64,000 nucleotides of DNA from Cylindrodendrum hubeiense (GCA_014621425.1 JAANBB010000024.1:1-64000); one strand, 5' to 3'. Shown: positions 26,960-39,385, counted from the stretch's first letter. Numbers and translations are program-made. Notes: a model not told the origin generated them from the letters alone.

Positions 26960-28903
26960 ATGCATCTGGCAAGATTTGCTGGGGCTCTGGGGCTCGCCTC
27001 GTTGGTGGACGCAGTGTCTGTCCAAGATCATCCAGCCACAAAATGGAAACGCGGTTAGTACAAGATTGGCATTTCTCAGTGCTAACTAACAATGTCCAAA
27101 GCAATCAACCAAACCGCAGATTTATCCGAATTAAAAACATGGTGGCATAACACGGGCGAAATCAACACGCAAACTCCGGTGCAAAACTTCAATGTCCGCC
27201 AGTCTCACATGTACTCAGTGCAAATTGCAGTCGCGTCTGATGTGACAAGCTTTTACGATTCGTTCGTGTATGAAAGCATCCCTCGAAACGGTAACGGAAA
27301 CATCTTTACACCTGGTGACCTGGATTCAACCTGCGATGGTCAGAACTGTAGTGAAGACGACCAAATATCGATTGAGCCCGACATTGGGGCAGATATGTCC
27401 TGGACTCAGTATCTAGGAAGCACAGACACTGTCGTGAGAATCACTCGTTCCGATAACGGCTCTGTTGACCCGTCCAACGTCACCGTCCGACCTACAACTC
27501 TTGAGTTCGATATGCAACTCAGTGGCGATGCATTGCTTATTACCGTTCCCTACAGTGACGATGGACACCGCTTCTCTGTTGAATTTGATGACAACCTTTG
27601 GGTGTATCGAACTTCTGGACCGGAATCTAATGCTCATTATGTGCAAAACAAGAACCCCGGCGGCGCCAATTATGTCACCGCGTATGACGATACCATGCCG
27701 ATTGTGGGGGTAGAACCGATCAACGCCCTCATGATATTTATGAGCCCCTTTCCTGACTCTGAGTACGTGCCCGATCTGACCACTGCATACCATGTTCCTA
27801 CCGGTCTCGTCACTGGTTTGGATCAAGTTACCGAATCAGTGGTATATTTCGGTCCTGGTGTATACTGGCTCACTGGATCAGCACATGCTGTCCTAGCGAG
27901 CTCGGTAAACTGGGTTCACATCGCTCCTGGGGCATATGTCAAGGGCGCCATCCAATATGAAAGCCAGTCTCTCGATCTCCGAGCAACCGGTTTCGGTGTC
28001 CTCTCGGGTGAGCAGTATGTTTACCAGGCCAACACCGCTGAGGGTTACCAGAACATCAAGTCTGATGACAGCTCTCTCAAAATGTGGCGAGGTTACTCCG
28101 CTGCTGGCACCCGGTGGACCATACATGGGCTGACCACGAACGCACCCCCTTTCAACAGCATGGACTTTTACGGCGCTGACCTTGAGTCCTTCTCTGTTGA
28201 TGCATCGGACTGTAAGCAAGTTGGAGCTTTCTTTGGACAAACAGATGGCTTCCAAATGTACCCAGGATCATATGTTCGGAACATATTCTACCATGTTGGG
28301 GATGATGCCATCAAAACATACTACAGCGATGTTTTGTGCGAGAAAATGATCATCTGGAAGACGAATAATGGTCCCATGGTCCAATTCGGATGGTATCAGA
28401 GAGATACTGGTAATGTGACTGTGGATGCAGTCGACGTCATTCACACTCGTTACATCTCTCAGACAGTTCCTTGGCCCCGGGCCCTCGTCGCATCTGCAGC
28501 AAGCTACGAAAATGAGACATCAACATCTGTCGCCGATATCACCAAACAGTTATCAAACTTTACGTTCACTAACTGGCGTTGTGAGGGCATTTGCCCCGCC
28601 CTTTTGGGCATCAACCCTCTTCAAAACATAGACGAGATGACTTTCTCCAACATTTGGGTGGAAATGTTATCCCCACAGCCGCTTGAAATAGGTACGAGCA
28701 CGTTTCGCGTTTTCACGGATGCGGACAATGGAGGGCAAGCTATTGCCCTTGGTGACAACTCGCCCGACAACTTAGGCCTTGTGATTGAAAACTTTTACGT
28801 GGGCAACGAGAAAATATCCTTCGAAGCGAACAATTGGGACGCTAGCTCCTTGGGTCGCCTCAATATTGATGGGCAGTATAGTGGGCGTTGGACTGTCCGA
28901 TGA
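26960..28903 (+). CDS. Secreted GH49 endo-dextranase (or isopullulanase relative)
   Basis: Spliced from 26960-27053 and 27102-28903 (48-bp intron, donor GTTAGT, branch GCTAAC), giving 631 residues. Exon 1 encodes a signal peptide, M-H-L-A-R-F followed by a hydrophobic run to about residue 19, so the enzyme is exported. The start inside exon 2 at 27092 would lack it and was rejected. The mature part follows the GH49 dextranase pattern throughout: WWHNTGEINTQTPVQ near the N-terminus, the LAPGAYVKGAI-like beta-helix block, YVYQAN, and the catalytic region TDGFQMYP ... VGDDAIKTYYSD with the three Asp that act in this family (roughly residues 412-430). It ends LGRLNIDGQYSGRWTV. GH49 enzymes hydrolyse internal alpha-1,6 (dextranase) or specific alpha-1,4 (isopullulanase) glucosidic bonds with inversion; overall similarity favours dextranase. 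It has no carbohydrate-related neighbour. Confidence 0.93.
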
Positions 28904-31094
28904 GACTCAGGACTGAGTTTGTACATAGGTATAGAGTCAAGTTTGATTTCTTAGCACGAATACACCATACCTCATTGGAACGCCCTTAGACCCTGACTTA
29001 GTCAACCTACCGAGTGATACCGAGCACCTCGGCATGGCTGCTCCTACTACTGCCTGATAACTTAGGCATCCTAGTGAACTTTCAACTGTTTTTGAAGACA
29101 ATAAGAATAAGCACTGTCAACCGCTCCACGATGCATTTGTTGCAGGTAACTGTGCGGTTAACCGTGATTATGAGGTGACTTTCTTCCTTTGAAGGAAGAT
29201 CACATACTAAAACGTGTAGTGCATCAAGAAGTTTGTTGCTAGTGGCAATGTCTACGAGTGCTTGAATTGCAAGGTGGCATTGGAGGGCTATTCGATGGAC
29301 CTTATCAGAGGATGGGATGTCGACGGACCCATCACGGGTCTCTATCTCAGTCGATGGGGCTTGGAATCGAGCCGAAACAAAATCCATGGATGCGAGGATG
29401 GCAGTAAGGGGGCTCATATCTTAATCTCTTGGATTTTGTGCGCAAAGGGCGCCTTGTGAAAGAACGAAAAAGTCGCCATGTTATCAAAGTACAGGTCAGT
29501 TCTGCGCTAATACCTTAGCTCATCTGCTATCTTGTTTAATGATTCATCATAGGGATAGTTACACACATAGATTGAAGGCTGCGGACAGAAACACTCATTG
29601 TCTCGCAGGCTTGAGCGATAAAACCTTGAGCACCAGCAAGGTCGATAAAAAGCCCATCTATGAGCACTTGATAAGTGGTCGATAGTCCCATTTGACGTAA
29701 CTCGTGGGTGGGATGAATGAGTGATGAAAAACTGATGGCCCTCACAAAGTTGGTCGCAGCCAGCTCTGACGAAACCGACATATCAGCCATACCATCTATC
29801 AGACAGACTGGATGAAGGATGCAATTAGGGACGATAGAAGCTCTTGTTTATATCTAGATGATCATCTTACAGACTGTCGTTTATAGAGATATATATTTAG
29901 GGGTAGTAGAAAGATCAAGATCATAGGGATGGAATGGTCCCGATTCCAGTTATATATCCAAAACACGGATCCTAAAGGAAAAGGTGGCCCCGAAAGCTAT
30001 AGTAGATATATCCATTCCTTCTGACATCATCATCTCGGTCAATCGGTCTGGGCGGCGGTGCTAATGAGGGACAGTGACTGGAAGCCTCGTTGCTGAAACG
30101 CATTCTTACTCGGGATGGAGGCGCTGCCCGACTGCTGCTACTTGGGCTTGGGCAGGCATCAACAAACTGATCGTATTATTCCAGCTGTATTGCGTCTTCG
30201 GTATCGACTGGGTTGAAATTGGGGGTTGTCGTGATTGCAAGGCCGTTTGCGCTACCGCAGGGTCCACACTGGGGCAAGACGCAATCACTTGGGTTCACTC
30301 GTAACCGTGATCGGTACAGGGGCTCGTGAGCTCCAAGGTTCTCGGTTACCTAAGTTACTGGCGGAGAAGGGAACCATCTAATCAGATAGACCCCTAAGCT
30401 GCGGACCATTTACTTACCTTACTCAAGGCCATCATCTAGCTCTCAGCAGATGGACACGACTTGGAGAAACAAGGGAAGGTTGATTGCACACTATCTTTCG
30501 CCTAAGTGGCTAGATCAGAAGCATTTTCGAGTTTAAGGAGCCGAGGATGATTCCCTGGTAGAAACACATTTGCCTACAATGGCTTACTGAATTATTCTCC
30601 CCTTGATCCTCTCGGTGCCAATAAAATACCGATACTGGATAAGGGAATCGTCACAATGTCCGGAACCGTATTCCCAATCTGGAAAGCAAGGTACGCCACC
30701 AGTCGAAGTGACCACAGGGAAACGGGAAATGGTCTGCCTCCACAATGCTAGCCGCATGCAGACATTCATTCTTACCCCACCCCCACAAGAACAATAACAA
30801 GAAGAACCTCGTTGTCGCATCGTCGCCTAACATCGACCCAAAGCAATGATGTCTGCACTAGCCATACCCGGGCATTATCGCAGAACGCTAACGACTGGCT
30901 GGAAGAGGACAGCGCATGATGTCTGTCCCTGTCAGAATGGAAAGGAAAGACAGCCAGAAATCAAGCTTCGCCCCAATCCCCACATCTTCAATGTGCACAG
31001 ACTTATACACAGTCCGTAACTTTCAGAAAGGCTGGCTCGCTACTGACTTCTCAAACTCAGACTCAATTTGTTGCGTCATGGTCGATCAAACAAA
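28904..31094. other. 2.2-kb spacer; possible worn coding trace on minus strand
   Basis: Two minus-strand frames, 29536-29790 and 29082-29417, follow one another. Their residues (M-D-F-V-S-A-R-F-Q; S-N-K-L-L-D-A-L) vaguely recall the C-terminal part of fungal zinc-cluster regulators. Stops separate them and no N-terminal DNA-binding domain is visible, so a gene is not supported. 29800-31094 shows only scattered shadows; its right end must hold the P450 promoter. Confidence 0.3.
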
Positions 31095-32905
31095 ATGACT
31101 GAACACCGGCAACTCCTTCTCCTCGCAGTTTCAACGGCGATACTCGTCATCATTGGCGGATGGCTTCTAAAATGTTCACTACAGAAAGAGAAGTATAGAC
31201 TGCCGCCCCAGGTGCCTGGCCTACCATTTTTTGGAAATACCTTTCAGGTTCCTGCTGCACAACAAGGTCCTTGGGCCAAGGATCTGGCCGAAAAATATGG
31301 AGAAATGTTTGTTCTGAGTCCGCCCCTTCCAAGTATATCCTCGCTCCTTTATTTTCAAACAGTATTGTCTCTTGTAGTAGCAATGTTCTGGAACATGGAA
31401 AGTGAAGTGGATTATACTGATGCCTAACTCCTAGGTTCACTTGCAAGTTTGGAGGGAGCACGTGGGTTTTTCTCAACTCCTCCCGAGTTGTCACCGATCT
31501 CCTAGAGCGCCGTGCAGCCCTCTACAGCTCCCGACCCCCTTTCCCTATGACTCAAAGCATCATGTCGAGAGACTCGCGTATCGTCCTGATGCCCTATACC
31601 CAGCGGTGGAGGGTGCTGAGGAAGATCATGCATCAAATTCTCAGTGCCAGGGCTGTGGATGTTTTCATGCCCTTCCAAGACCTTGAGTCCAAGAACCTGA
31701 TCTGGGACTACTTGGAAACCCCTGATAAATGGTGGGTCGCAAACGGTCGATACGCAAACTCGGTCATTATGAGTGTTGTCTTCGGTAGACGGTCTTTGTT
31801 GGACGACCCAGACGTCGTTGAGCTATTCGAGACCGTCGAGCTATTCTTGGAGAACCAACAACCTGGTGCAAACCTAGTAGATGGGTTTCCTGTGCTCGAG
31901 AAACTCCCAAAGGTGCTACAGTGGTGGCGTCCACGCGGCGAAGTCATCTTCGAAAAGACAGTCAAGTAAGTTGGGCGTCAACTTCTTAATACTAAGTCTC
32001 ACACAGTCAGGGCTGAAGTTTTACTAAACATATGTCACAACAGGGTCTATCAGCGCGAAGTCGAACGACTCGAGAGAAAGAAGAAGGAAGGTACTCAGCG
32101 TCGCTGTTTTGCCACAGACTTTCTTGAGACCGAAGAGGTCAAGAAAATGGATGAAATCCAGAAGCTCTTCGTTTTCGGCACTCTAATGGAAGCAGGAAGT
32201 GACACCTCCAGGGTAACAATTGGTCAGATCATCGCCGGTGCCGCAACATACCCTGATTGGGTTTCAAGGGCGCGCGCAGAGCTAGACGCAGTGTGTGGAC
32301 ATAATGCAGAAAGGCTGCCGCAATGGGAGGACCGCCCTAAGTTGAAGTACATCTCCGCGGTCGTCAAGGAAGGCTTTCGGTGGCGTCCCAACATCGCCGA
32401 AATTGGAGCCCCGACCATGTTGACTAAGGATGACGAATACGAAGGCTACAAGTTTCCCGCGGGCACTGTTTTCACCTGGAACGCGTGGGCTATTGCACTG
32501 GACCCTAAGGAGTATGAGGACCCGGAACGATTCTGGCCTGAACGGTTCCTTGATGGGGAGGAAGAGAATGCCTTGAAAGGACACTGGGCTTTCGGACCAG
32601 GTAAGCGAGATCGAATGCTGCTTTTCTGACGATTCTGCGAGAGTACCACTGATAATTATGAACCGATAGGACGCCGAGTCTGTGTCGGATGGAAAGTGGG
32701 AGAGATGAACGTGTGGATCGCTATCGCGCGCATCCTCTACTGTTTCGACTTCAAGCAGATTCCCGGGAAGCCCATCGACACCATGGCGATTCCACAGATC
32801 ACTAAGAATGCGGCTCCCTTCGATGTTAAAGTGGTCGTGAGAAGTCAGGCTCATGCTGACCTGATCCGCCGCGACTGCGAAGAGGCTGTGAATACTAGGT
32901 ATTAG
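31095..32905 (+). CDS. Membrane-anchored cytochrome P450 monooxygenase
   Basis: Four exons: 31095-31306, 31435-31965, 32044-32600 and 32670-32905, 511 residues with phases that agree at every junction. I chose the second in-frame ATG because it puts the hydrophobic anchor (residues ~6-23) at the N-terminus; an in-frame ATG at 31068 would add nine residues. Microsomal features in order: proline-rich hinge (LPPQVPGLPFFGN), I-helix AGSDTS near 297, ExxR as KEGFR near 356, PERF-type motif PERFWPERF, and the heme loop FGPGRRVCVG with Cys about 438, formed across the last intron. It should sit in the ER and need a P450 reductase. The fold group resembles fungal OrdA-like class II P450s, but substrate cannot be read. 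Its neighbours (HGD-like dioxygenase, FAD monooxygenase, VAO-type oxidase) suggest an aromatic substrate. Intron 1 uses a weaker donor, GTTTGT. Confidence 0.9.
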
Positions 32906-33490
32906 GATGCTCTCAGGCTCGTTCTTTATGATTCTTCGAGTAGCCGAACTAAACTATGTGTTCTATTACTGAACTGAGATATTTCATATACATTTAACAT
33001 GGAAATTTAGATATGCATAAATATCAATGGTCCATTATGTGATTCCACAGTTGCCCCGAGTAAGGGTAATTCCATATCATTACTCGCTTCAACCATCCTT
33101 TTGCATCTTAGAATTATCTGATGAATCAACAAGAGAATATCAAAATATTTTAGAGAAGTGTGTCTGATTAACATTGTCATCCATGTTCCTAAACTAGTGA
33201 GAAAAGCAAGCCATCCGTAGGTTTGACCCTAACCACTCCTCAGCCAAGTGGTCGAGAGAGACAACTAGGAAAACAGTCTCGCATTCATGTGTCATATGAC
33301 GAGATTTATGGATAATGTGTTATTGCGGCAAGTTTAGAATACCTTCAAGAGGTTACCGATTTATTGTGTCATATTTAGCTTTAGTGAATCGTTGTATATG
33401 TATCAAAGCTAGGTTGACTAAAGTCCCAATGACGAGTAAACACTCTATCTATTCAAAGCGCTAGTTAGTCACCGACCTTTCATATTGCTC
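32906..33490. other. Intergenic between convergent P450 and HGD genes
   Basis: 585 bp of moderately AT-rich DNA between two gene 3' ends. It must hold both terminators; no further gene is seen. Confidence 0.5.
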
Positions 33491-35003
33491 TCAAGCACCA
33501 TTCTTGTACGCCTCCACTTCAACCTTGAATTTCGAGAAGTTATCAATCAAGTCGTCCCACATTTTCGGATCGTGTTCATGTTTCTCCTTGCTGTTCCAGG
33601 CCCAGTCTGTGATACTAAAAGCACGACTACTCTCAAACATGAAAGCAATAGAACCCATTGAGATTTTCATGATAGGTGGATCTTCCTTGGATGCTGCGGC
33701 GAACTCGTCGTACGCTACGCCATGAGGGACAAAGCCAGACTCGTATGAGATACTTCCTGGCCGGAACTCATCAGAGCGGCCCCCATACTCTCCATAAATC
33801 AAACCCATAAGCTCTGAAGCACAGTTTCGGTGGTAGAAAGGTGGTCGGTATGTGTGCGAGGAGACATCCCATCGCGGCGAGAAAATGAGAAAATCAGCCA
33901 AAGGTGCGGTCGGATCGCGAGACTTGGCCGTCAGGACGCAAAATATGGAAGGGTCAATGTGATCCACTGAAATAGAGCCAACGTTTGCGAACTTGGTGAG
34001 GTCGTACTTGTAGGGGATATAATTCCCGTGCCATGCAACAACGTCAAAAGGACAGTGACGTTGGGTGCTCTTGAAGTACTTTCCGCTCAGTTTGTAGGTA
34101 ACATCCCAAGGGTCGTTTTCCGTGACCTGGTAAGCCGCGACTGGGAACAAGAAGTCACGCGGGCTTGCCATGCCACTGCTGCCTCCAAGAGGACCCATTT
34201 CTGGCAGCTCCCACGAGGAGCCCCAGATCTCCAGGATGTAGCCCCGCGTAGGACCCTCCACATTGACCTTGAAACGGAGACCGCGCTGAATGACAGTGAT
34301 CTCGCCAGGTTGGACATAGAGGTGACCGAACTCGGTCTGGATGTCTAGGGCACCCTGCTGGGGAACAATGAGAAAGTCTCCATCCGAGTTGACGAATGCA
34401 TTCTTCTCCATGCTCGCATTGCACAGGTAAATGTGGGTTGCCAAGCCCTCGCGCAGGGAGGGATGACCCGATCCAGCGACACTCTTCAATCCGGCGATGA
34501 AATCGACTTTCTCAGCATCGGGAATAGCATGTGGTCTCCAGGCCAGCTGAGTAGGAGATACGTGGACACGCGGGTTGAGCGGCAGGAAGGCGGACTCAGT
34601 ATCGGGGTTATCAGGCAGGTTAATCTGGTCAGGCAGAACCTCCGAGTCAGTAACTTATTCGAATCGACAAACCACTATGAGGCTGACTCACGAATCCTTG
34701 GTGAGCAACTGCAGGCCGCGACCGATACAGCCAAGCCCTCTTGTTGACGGCTCGAGGAGCCACAAAGGCACCGCCCGTGATCTGCTCGGCGTACAGCCCA
34801 GAACGCACGTTTCGTGGGCTGTTCTGACCCTTTGGGAGAACTCCCTGCACAGCCTCAGACTCAAATGAATTACCGAAGCCCGCCTGGTACTTGTAGGGGT
34901 CGTTCGAACGGGTGGCAAAGGAGGGAATAGCTCCATCCTGTTGCGTCTCCGCCCAGTGGAAGGCGTTCTGGACGTATTCGGGCGTGAGCTTCTTAGATGT
35001 CAT
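33491..35003 (-). CDS. hmgA: Homogentisate 1,2-dioxygenase family protein
   Basis: Two exons on the minus strand, 34692-35003 and 33491-34639, with a 52-bp intron (GTGAGT, CTGAC branch), giving 486 residues. HGD is an iron enzyme that opens the ring of homogentisate to maleylacetoacetate in phenylalanine, tyrosine and phenylacetate breakdown. The family is obvious: N-terminal YKYQAGFGNSFESEA and NSPRNVRSGLYAEQ, central DGDFLIVPQQG, FDVVAWHGNYIPYKY, and the metal site PPFYHRNCASELMG (His about 373, Glu about 379) with the third ligand in FVPHG (His about 409). The protein is somewhat longer than usual (family about 440-450) because of an N-terminal extension. None of the usual partners (fumarylacetoacetase, maleylacetoacetate isomerase, HPPD) is in the window, so this is probably a paralogue serving a peripheral pathway, possibly with a different substituted hydroquinone. 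The symbol denotes family, not proven orthology. Confidence 0.92.
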
Positions 35004-35424
35004 CGTTTTAATTTTGAATAGAACCGTAAGCATTAATTGAGTGAATGCCGACGAGTGAAATCCAGTATGAGCCCTCAGCCACTCATAAGTAGAATTCACA
35101 TCGAGGATCGTTCGCCACCCCACGCCTGCTCGTTAGCGCCCGTGGGGCCTTGGCACTCCCAGCTTGGGGTGGTGGAGGGAGGGGAGAGACTATTTCCTAT
35201 TTCTCTCAACCATCGCTTGGTCTTAGTAGTCTAAATCAGCTTTTTGTCATCTGTCGCACACTCTAGAAATTATCCACCACAACTTTGGAACAAACCCGCT
35301 TCATTCGCAAAGCACTTGCTTCTCGCGCCAGGGTCGGAAGCCGAGTCCAAAATTGTACCAGTCGCGTCGGACGAGCAGGTGTACATCGCAGTTGTACCCA
35401 TTCCGGGAGAGAAGGTCACATTTT

Positions 35425-35848
35425 CACAGCGATTTTTACCAAGCCAGCCGACCAGAATGCCTACCATACGGTCCCGTCTTTGGCCTTTCACATAATCCAT
35501 CCGGTGCCAAACAGTAAACCGCATCCTATCATGTTTGACCTCAGCCTCCGGTTATCAGTCACAAACTACAGTGAGTCGCAACAACAACATTTACAGAGCT
35601 GAGCGCTGGACGCGGTCAGGCTTGGCGTAGTAGGCGCCCTTCGACAAGAGAAGATATATGCCTCTGACATCGATATCATCATCCTAAGCCACGTTCATTA
35701 TGATCACCACGGAGATCCAGAGCATTTCTTCAAAGTAAAGTTCTTTGTAGGCCCGAGAGCGTTTTACCTACTTGAGCACGGTCTTCCATCGAAATTTAGT
35801 CACAAACCATTTTCTCAAGGATTTGCTGCCCAGAGATCGGACAGTTGA
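35425..35848 (+). pseudogene. Truncated metallo-beta-lactamase fold lactonase-like remnant
   Basis: Around 35600-35848 a plus-strand frame reads ALDAVRLGVVGALRQ, then SDIDIIILSHVHYDHHGD with the zinc-binding HxHxDHxGD box, then FYLLEHGLPSKFSH, and stops at 35846. Upstream in another frame (about 35430-35580) lie TVPSLAFHIIHP and MFDLSLRLSVTNYS, the usual beginning of the same family. A frameshift or lost intron separates the two and nothing of the C-terminal half is recognisable. In fungi this family includes lactonases and related hydrolases. The fragment lies divergent to the HGD gene, so it was probably once a cluster member. Confidence 0.7.
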
Positions 35849-37013
35849 GCTCCTTAGGATCTCGGAGGCCCATAGGAACTACAAATAGAATACTATGGGG
35901 AGCTTCTGCTCTACATATCTCTTTATTTAGGTCGATCTATGTTCGTAATTCACTGGAGCATTTTCCTAGACATATTAATTTGTTATACCGGGTGTCTGCT
36001 AGAAATACATGACTTACAATTCTGCTCGCCGCGAGGTTTATTTGCATGCAAATGGCGGTTAAGAATGTCTCGCCAGCCTCGCATATTTGCAGCAATGTAT
36101 TTACTAACCTAAACCTTTATGTTGTTGTATTCTCAAGCTTGTTGCTACACAAAACCTACATCACCCGAGGACTTACTGCGGTAGCCGTTTCATGTTCAAG
36201 TTTTATCATTATGGTCTAGGCACACTCAGCCGCTTTCATCTCTGTTAAAGGCGGCGCTCAACACCTCATATTTCATGAAAGGTAGTACGGTGATATGTTG
36301 AGAATAGACTGTGAAGAATGAGTAGCACACCTAGCGTTTGACCCCACTCAACCCTCAACTCAAGCGGCACCTAGTTTGATCACGAACACCCTCAACATGG
36401 CGACCGCACGACAGCATCAATGGTCAGGGATATAGTCCAACTTTAGCGGAAACTCAATAACGAATCCTTGTGCTTTAGTTCCTAAACTTCAATTTTATCC
36501 ACAAACTTCGAACCGAGCTTCCATAGCCGTTGCCATGTCCCGTAGACATTCTCAATATTCACAAAACGTTGTTCAGGAGTTTTAACCAGTCGAAAAGGCC
36601 CAAATTGACCTTTTATGATATGATTTTCTTGCTCAAGACCAACAATCTCGGCGCTGTGCTTATCTAAAGCAGCCTTGCCGTAGCCCGGAGTTCCTTACTA
36701 TTCTGAGCTCAAAACAAAACTGCATGGATGTCGGGAAATTCGCGTGGTGAGTTGTGCCGGTTTGGGTGACGCTTGATTGTGGTCGGGCGTTAAAGCTTCC
36801 TCTTCTGGGAAGTGTGGGGGAAGTGGAGGGGGGGCCAGACTCAGCGCCTGCGCTATGCTTACCGTCATGAACCATCATCCTCGGCTCAACGCGGTTGCGC
36901 AATTATTCGGGAGAATATTATGGCCTGGTCTATTTAATGTAATATGGCGCCTCAAATTTGAATCGACTGCCATCTGTTTAGTAAACATCATTGCACTCCA
37001 GCATCATATTACC
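35849..37013. other. Intergenic, upstream of FAD monooxygenase
   Basis: About 1.2 kb without a supported gene. The left part may contain worn C-terminal sequence of the lactonase, but I cannot follow it. The right part is the FAD monooxygenase promoter; it has a G-rich patch (AGTGGAGGGGGGGCC) at about 36818. Confidence 0.4.
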
Positions 37014-38402
37014 ATGACAGACGTTCCGCCCCAGGACAAGATTGAATATGAGCATGCCTCAGTACTTATTGTTGGTGCAGGGCCTGTAGGCCTGTTTCTG
37101 GCGCTGAAATCGGCCCAGAAAGGAATCGATGTCATTGTGATTGACAGCGAGCCGCATGTACTCAAAAGCCCCAGGGCAACGACGTAAGTCAGACTCGTGA
37201 GAGGGGAATTTCTAAAACTAAGCCTTAAACTATTCACTAATCGTCAGAGATGAAAAGATATATGCCTATCGTCCTGAACGAAATGGAAAAAGTCGGCCTC
37301 GTCGATGACCTGGTCATGGCAGGTCACACAAATCGAGAAGGCATTAGCTTTCGGAAACCCAATGCGAAAGGTGGTGAGGTACTCGGCGCTCTCATGATGG
37401 CTGCGATCCCCAAAGGGGCGGTCAAGTACGACTTCGCCGGCATTCATCTTGGCCAACAAGCTGTGGGTGAGCTGATTCTCAAGCACTGTGAAGCTCAAAA
37501 GTCGTTTCGCGTCATGTGGCAGCATCGGTTTGTCGGGCTCAAACAACCAGGCGAGACAAAGCCCATTGAGATCGTAGCCGCAGGCCCAACAGGAGAGAAG
37601 TTCTTCACCTGCGACTATCTAGTTGGCGCAGACGGAGCGGGTAGTTCAGTGCGCCGTGCTCTCTGCATTCCCTTTGAGGGCTTCACGTGGAATGACTTCC
37701 GCTTCGTGGCATCCAATGTCAGGTACGACTTTGAGAAGTATGGATTCACAACCGCCAACATGATCGTTGATGAGGAGGATTGGGCAGTGATTGCCAGAAC
37801 AGGCTCTGGTGATGACCCGTGGCGTGTTGCCTTCGGAATGCGGACAGACATCCCCATGTCGGATCTAATGGAGCACGTAAAGGAGAAGTATGAGCGACTT
37901 CTCCCTGGTCCACGGCCCCTCGAGTACGAGTTGGTTAGTGCCAACCCGTACTGGGCCCACCAAAGGGTTGCGAGGACTTGGAAGGTTGGACGAGTTGTTC
38001 TTGCGGGCGATGCAGCACACGTAAGACAGAGCTATCCCCAGATGATGAAGGCCATGCTAACAGCCCCAGTCGAATAATCCCATCGGCGGGCTGGGGCTCA
38101 CCACAGGATTTCTAGACGCTGCTGCGCTGGGAAACTGCCTGATCAGGATTCTCACCCTGAGCGAGAAGCCGGATACGCTACTCAGTCGCTATGAGAGTGT
38201 GCGGCGAGCTGCCTGGGTCAACTACACGGATAAGGCATCCACTGACTTTAAGCTTCGATTGCACTCTATCGATCCGAAGATTGTCGCCGCTCGAGAAGGC
38301 TTTTTCAAGGCACTTAACGATGATCCTGAAATTCATCATAAAACGGCAACTATGATGAATGAACAGGTAGAGGACATGTTTGAAATCCCTAGCAGTGTTT
38401 AG
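37014..38402 (+). CDS. Class A FAD-dependent aromatic monooxygenase
   Basis: Three exons: 37014-37183, 37258-38020 and 38070-38402, 421 residues. The first acceptor is AAAAG at 37257, which restores the conserved TTYMPIVLNEMEKVG junction; the earlier CAG at 37247 gives the wrong frame. The three flavin hydroxylase fingerprints are present: GxGxxG as VGAGPVGLFLAL near residue 20, the DG motif as YLVGADGAGSSVRRA, and the GD motif as VVLAGDAAHSNNPIGG, completed across intron 2. Such enzymes use NAD(P)H and O2 to hydroxylate phenolic rings (salicylate, 3-hydroxybenzoate and hydroxyphenylpropionate types) and are soluble. There is no C-terminal thioredoxin-like domain of the phenol hydroxylase type. 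With the HGD-like gene nearby it is a candidate for producing the dihydroxylated ring-cleavage substrate; this is inference. An in-frame upstream ATG at 36777 lacks any conserved residues and was rejected. Confidence 0.9.
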
Positions 38403-39385
38403 GTTGACGGGAGCATTCGGAGAATACCAGCTTTTGAATTTTTTATACTATTGAAATGCACAAAGAATTGTTTTCGCCTACCGACAGCTCATACTGAAGT
38501 TTTAACTTTGATAGTAAACGTAAGCGTAAACTAGCAAATATTTTCGGAGAGTATTTAATATATCTTGCAAATAATATCCATGACGAAAAGCGTAATAAAC
38601 GAAAACAATCACAATCACCAACACAAAAGCGGCTGTAGGGTAGTGGTGCTGGCCGCAAAGTGTCACGTGATGTGAATGTAAGCCCACGTTAGTATCTCCG
38701 TACCCAACGCCTTCTGCAAATTTATCAAGTTACTAGACTGGGAATCGTAAACCGGTTATTCGGGGTCAAAACCTCAACACGACTAAGGAAGAAATTAGCA
38801 ATCCAAATGCTGCGCTTGTATGATCATATATCGATTAGTCGTGTTCATCAAAGAATGAAACAAAATAATTAAGGCTGTGCTGATAGCTGGGCGATTATGA
38901 TGTATCCCCGCTACGGTTAGCCATGTGAGACAAATGGCTCTGACTCAAATGTCGCTACTATTATTGCATTGCCTAGGACGCTGGCAGCGAGCCAGTATGG
39001 CCCTTGGTGCCAAAAGAGTACATTTTCCCTCGTCTAAACTCAGGTTGCATTGTGCGTTGGGTGAATCTGGAAAGGTGGCAGGGATTGGCACCTAAAGTGT
39101 ACGAGCTAATGGGGGTATTTAAGGCAAGGTTAATCGCTCTCTTTACCTAGGTCATCATGCTGTAACAGACTTTTTGCGGACCAGACCCAGACTATTTGTT
39201 TGCTACTGTTCAGAGGCTTCCTGAATGACATTTCGAACTGCGTTGAAAGTTCATAGCATTGAACTGATTGTTGGTTAGTTTATAGCGTACTTTTGAACAT
39301 GGGCCTCAAGGCTTATCACAAATGCTGATTATTTTCTACGAGACAATAGAATATATATGACATTTTGTGATGGAGACCACCTGTT
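38403..39385. other. Intergenic between convergent genes
   Basis: About 980 bp between the 3' ends of the FAD monooxygenase and the SDR. No motif or frame is persuasive; transcription terminators are expected here. Confidence 0.45.

Noticed and set aside
26869..27150. 93-residue plus frame overlapping the dextranase start
   Set aside because: It reads exon 1 and the intron of the dextranase in the wrong frame.
27413..28255. Minus-strand frames within the dextranase
   Set aside because: Antisense shadows of a clearly coding plus-strand gene.
29082..29790. Possible zinc-cluster regulator C-terminus on the minus strand
   Set aside because: Similarity is vague, stops separate the pieces and no DNA-binding domain is present; mentioned only as a trace.
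30074..30304. 76-residue plus frame with antisense partner
   Set aside because: No recognisable residues; both strands are open by chance.
36777..37013. N-terminal extension of the FAD monooxygenase
   Set aside because: The frame is open but lacks conserved residues; the ATG at 37014 places the FAD motif at the normal distance.
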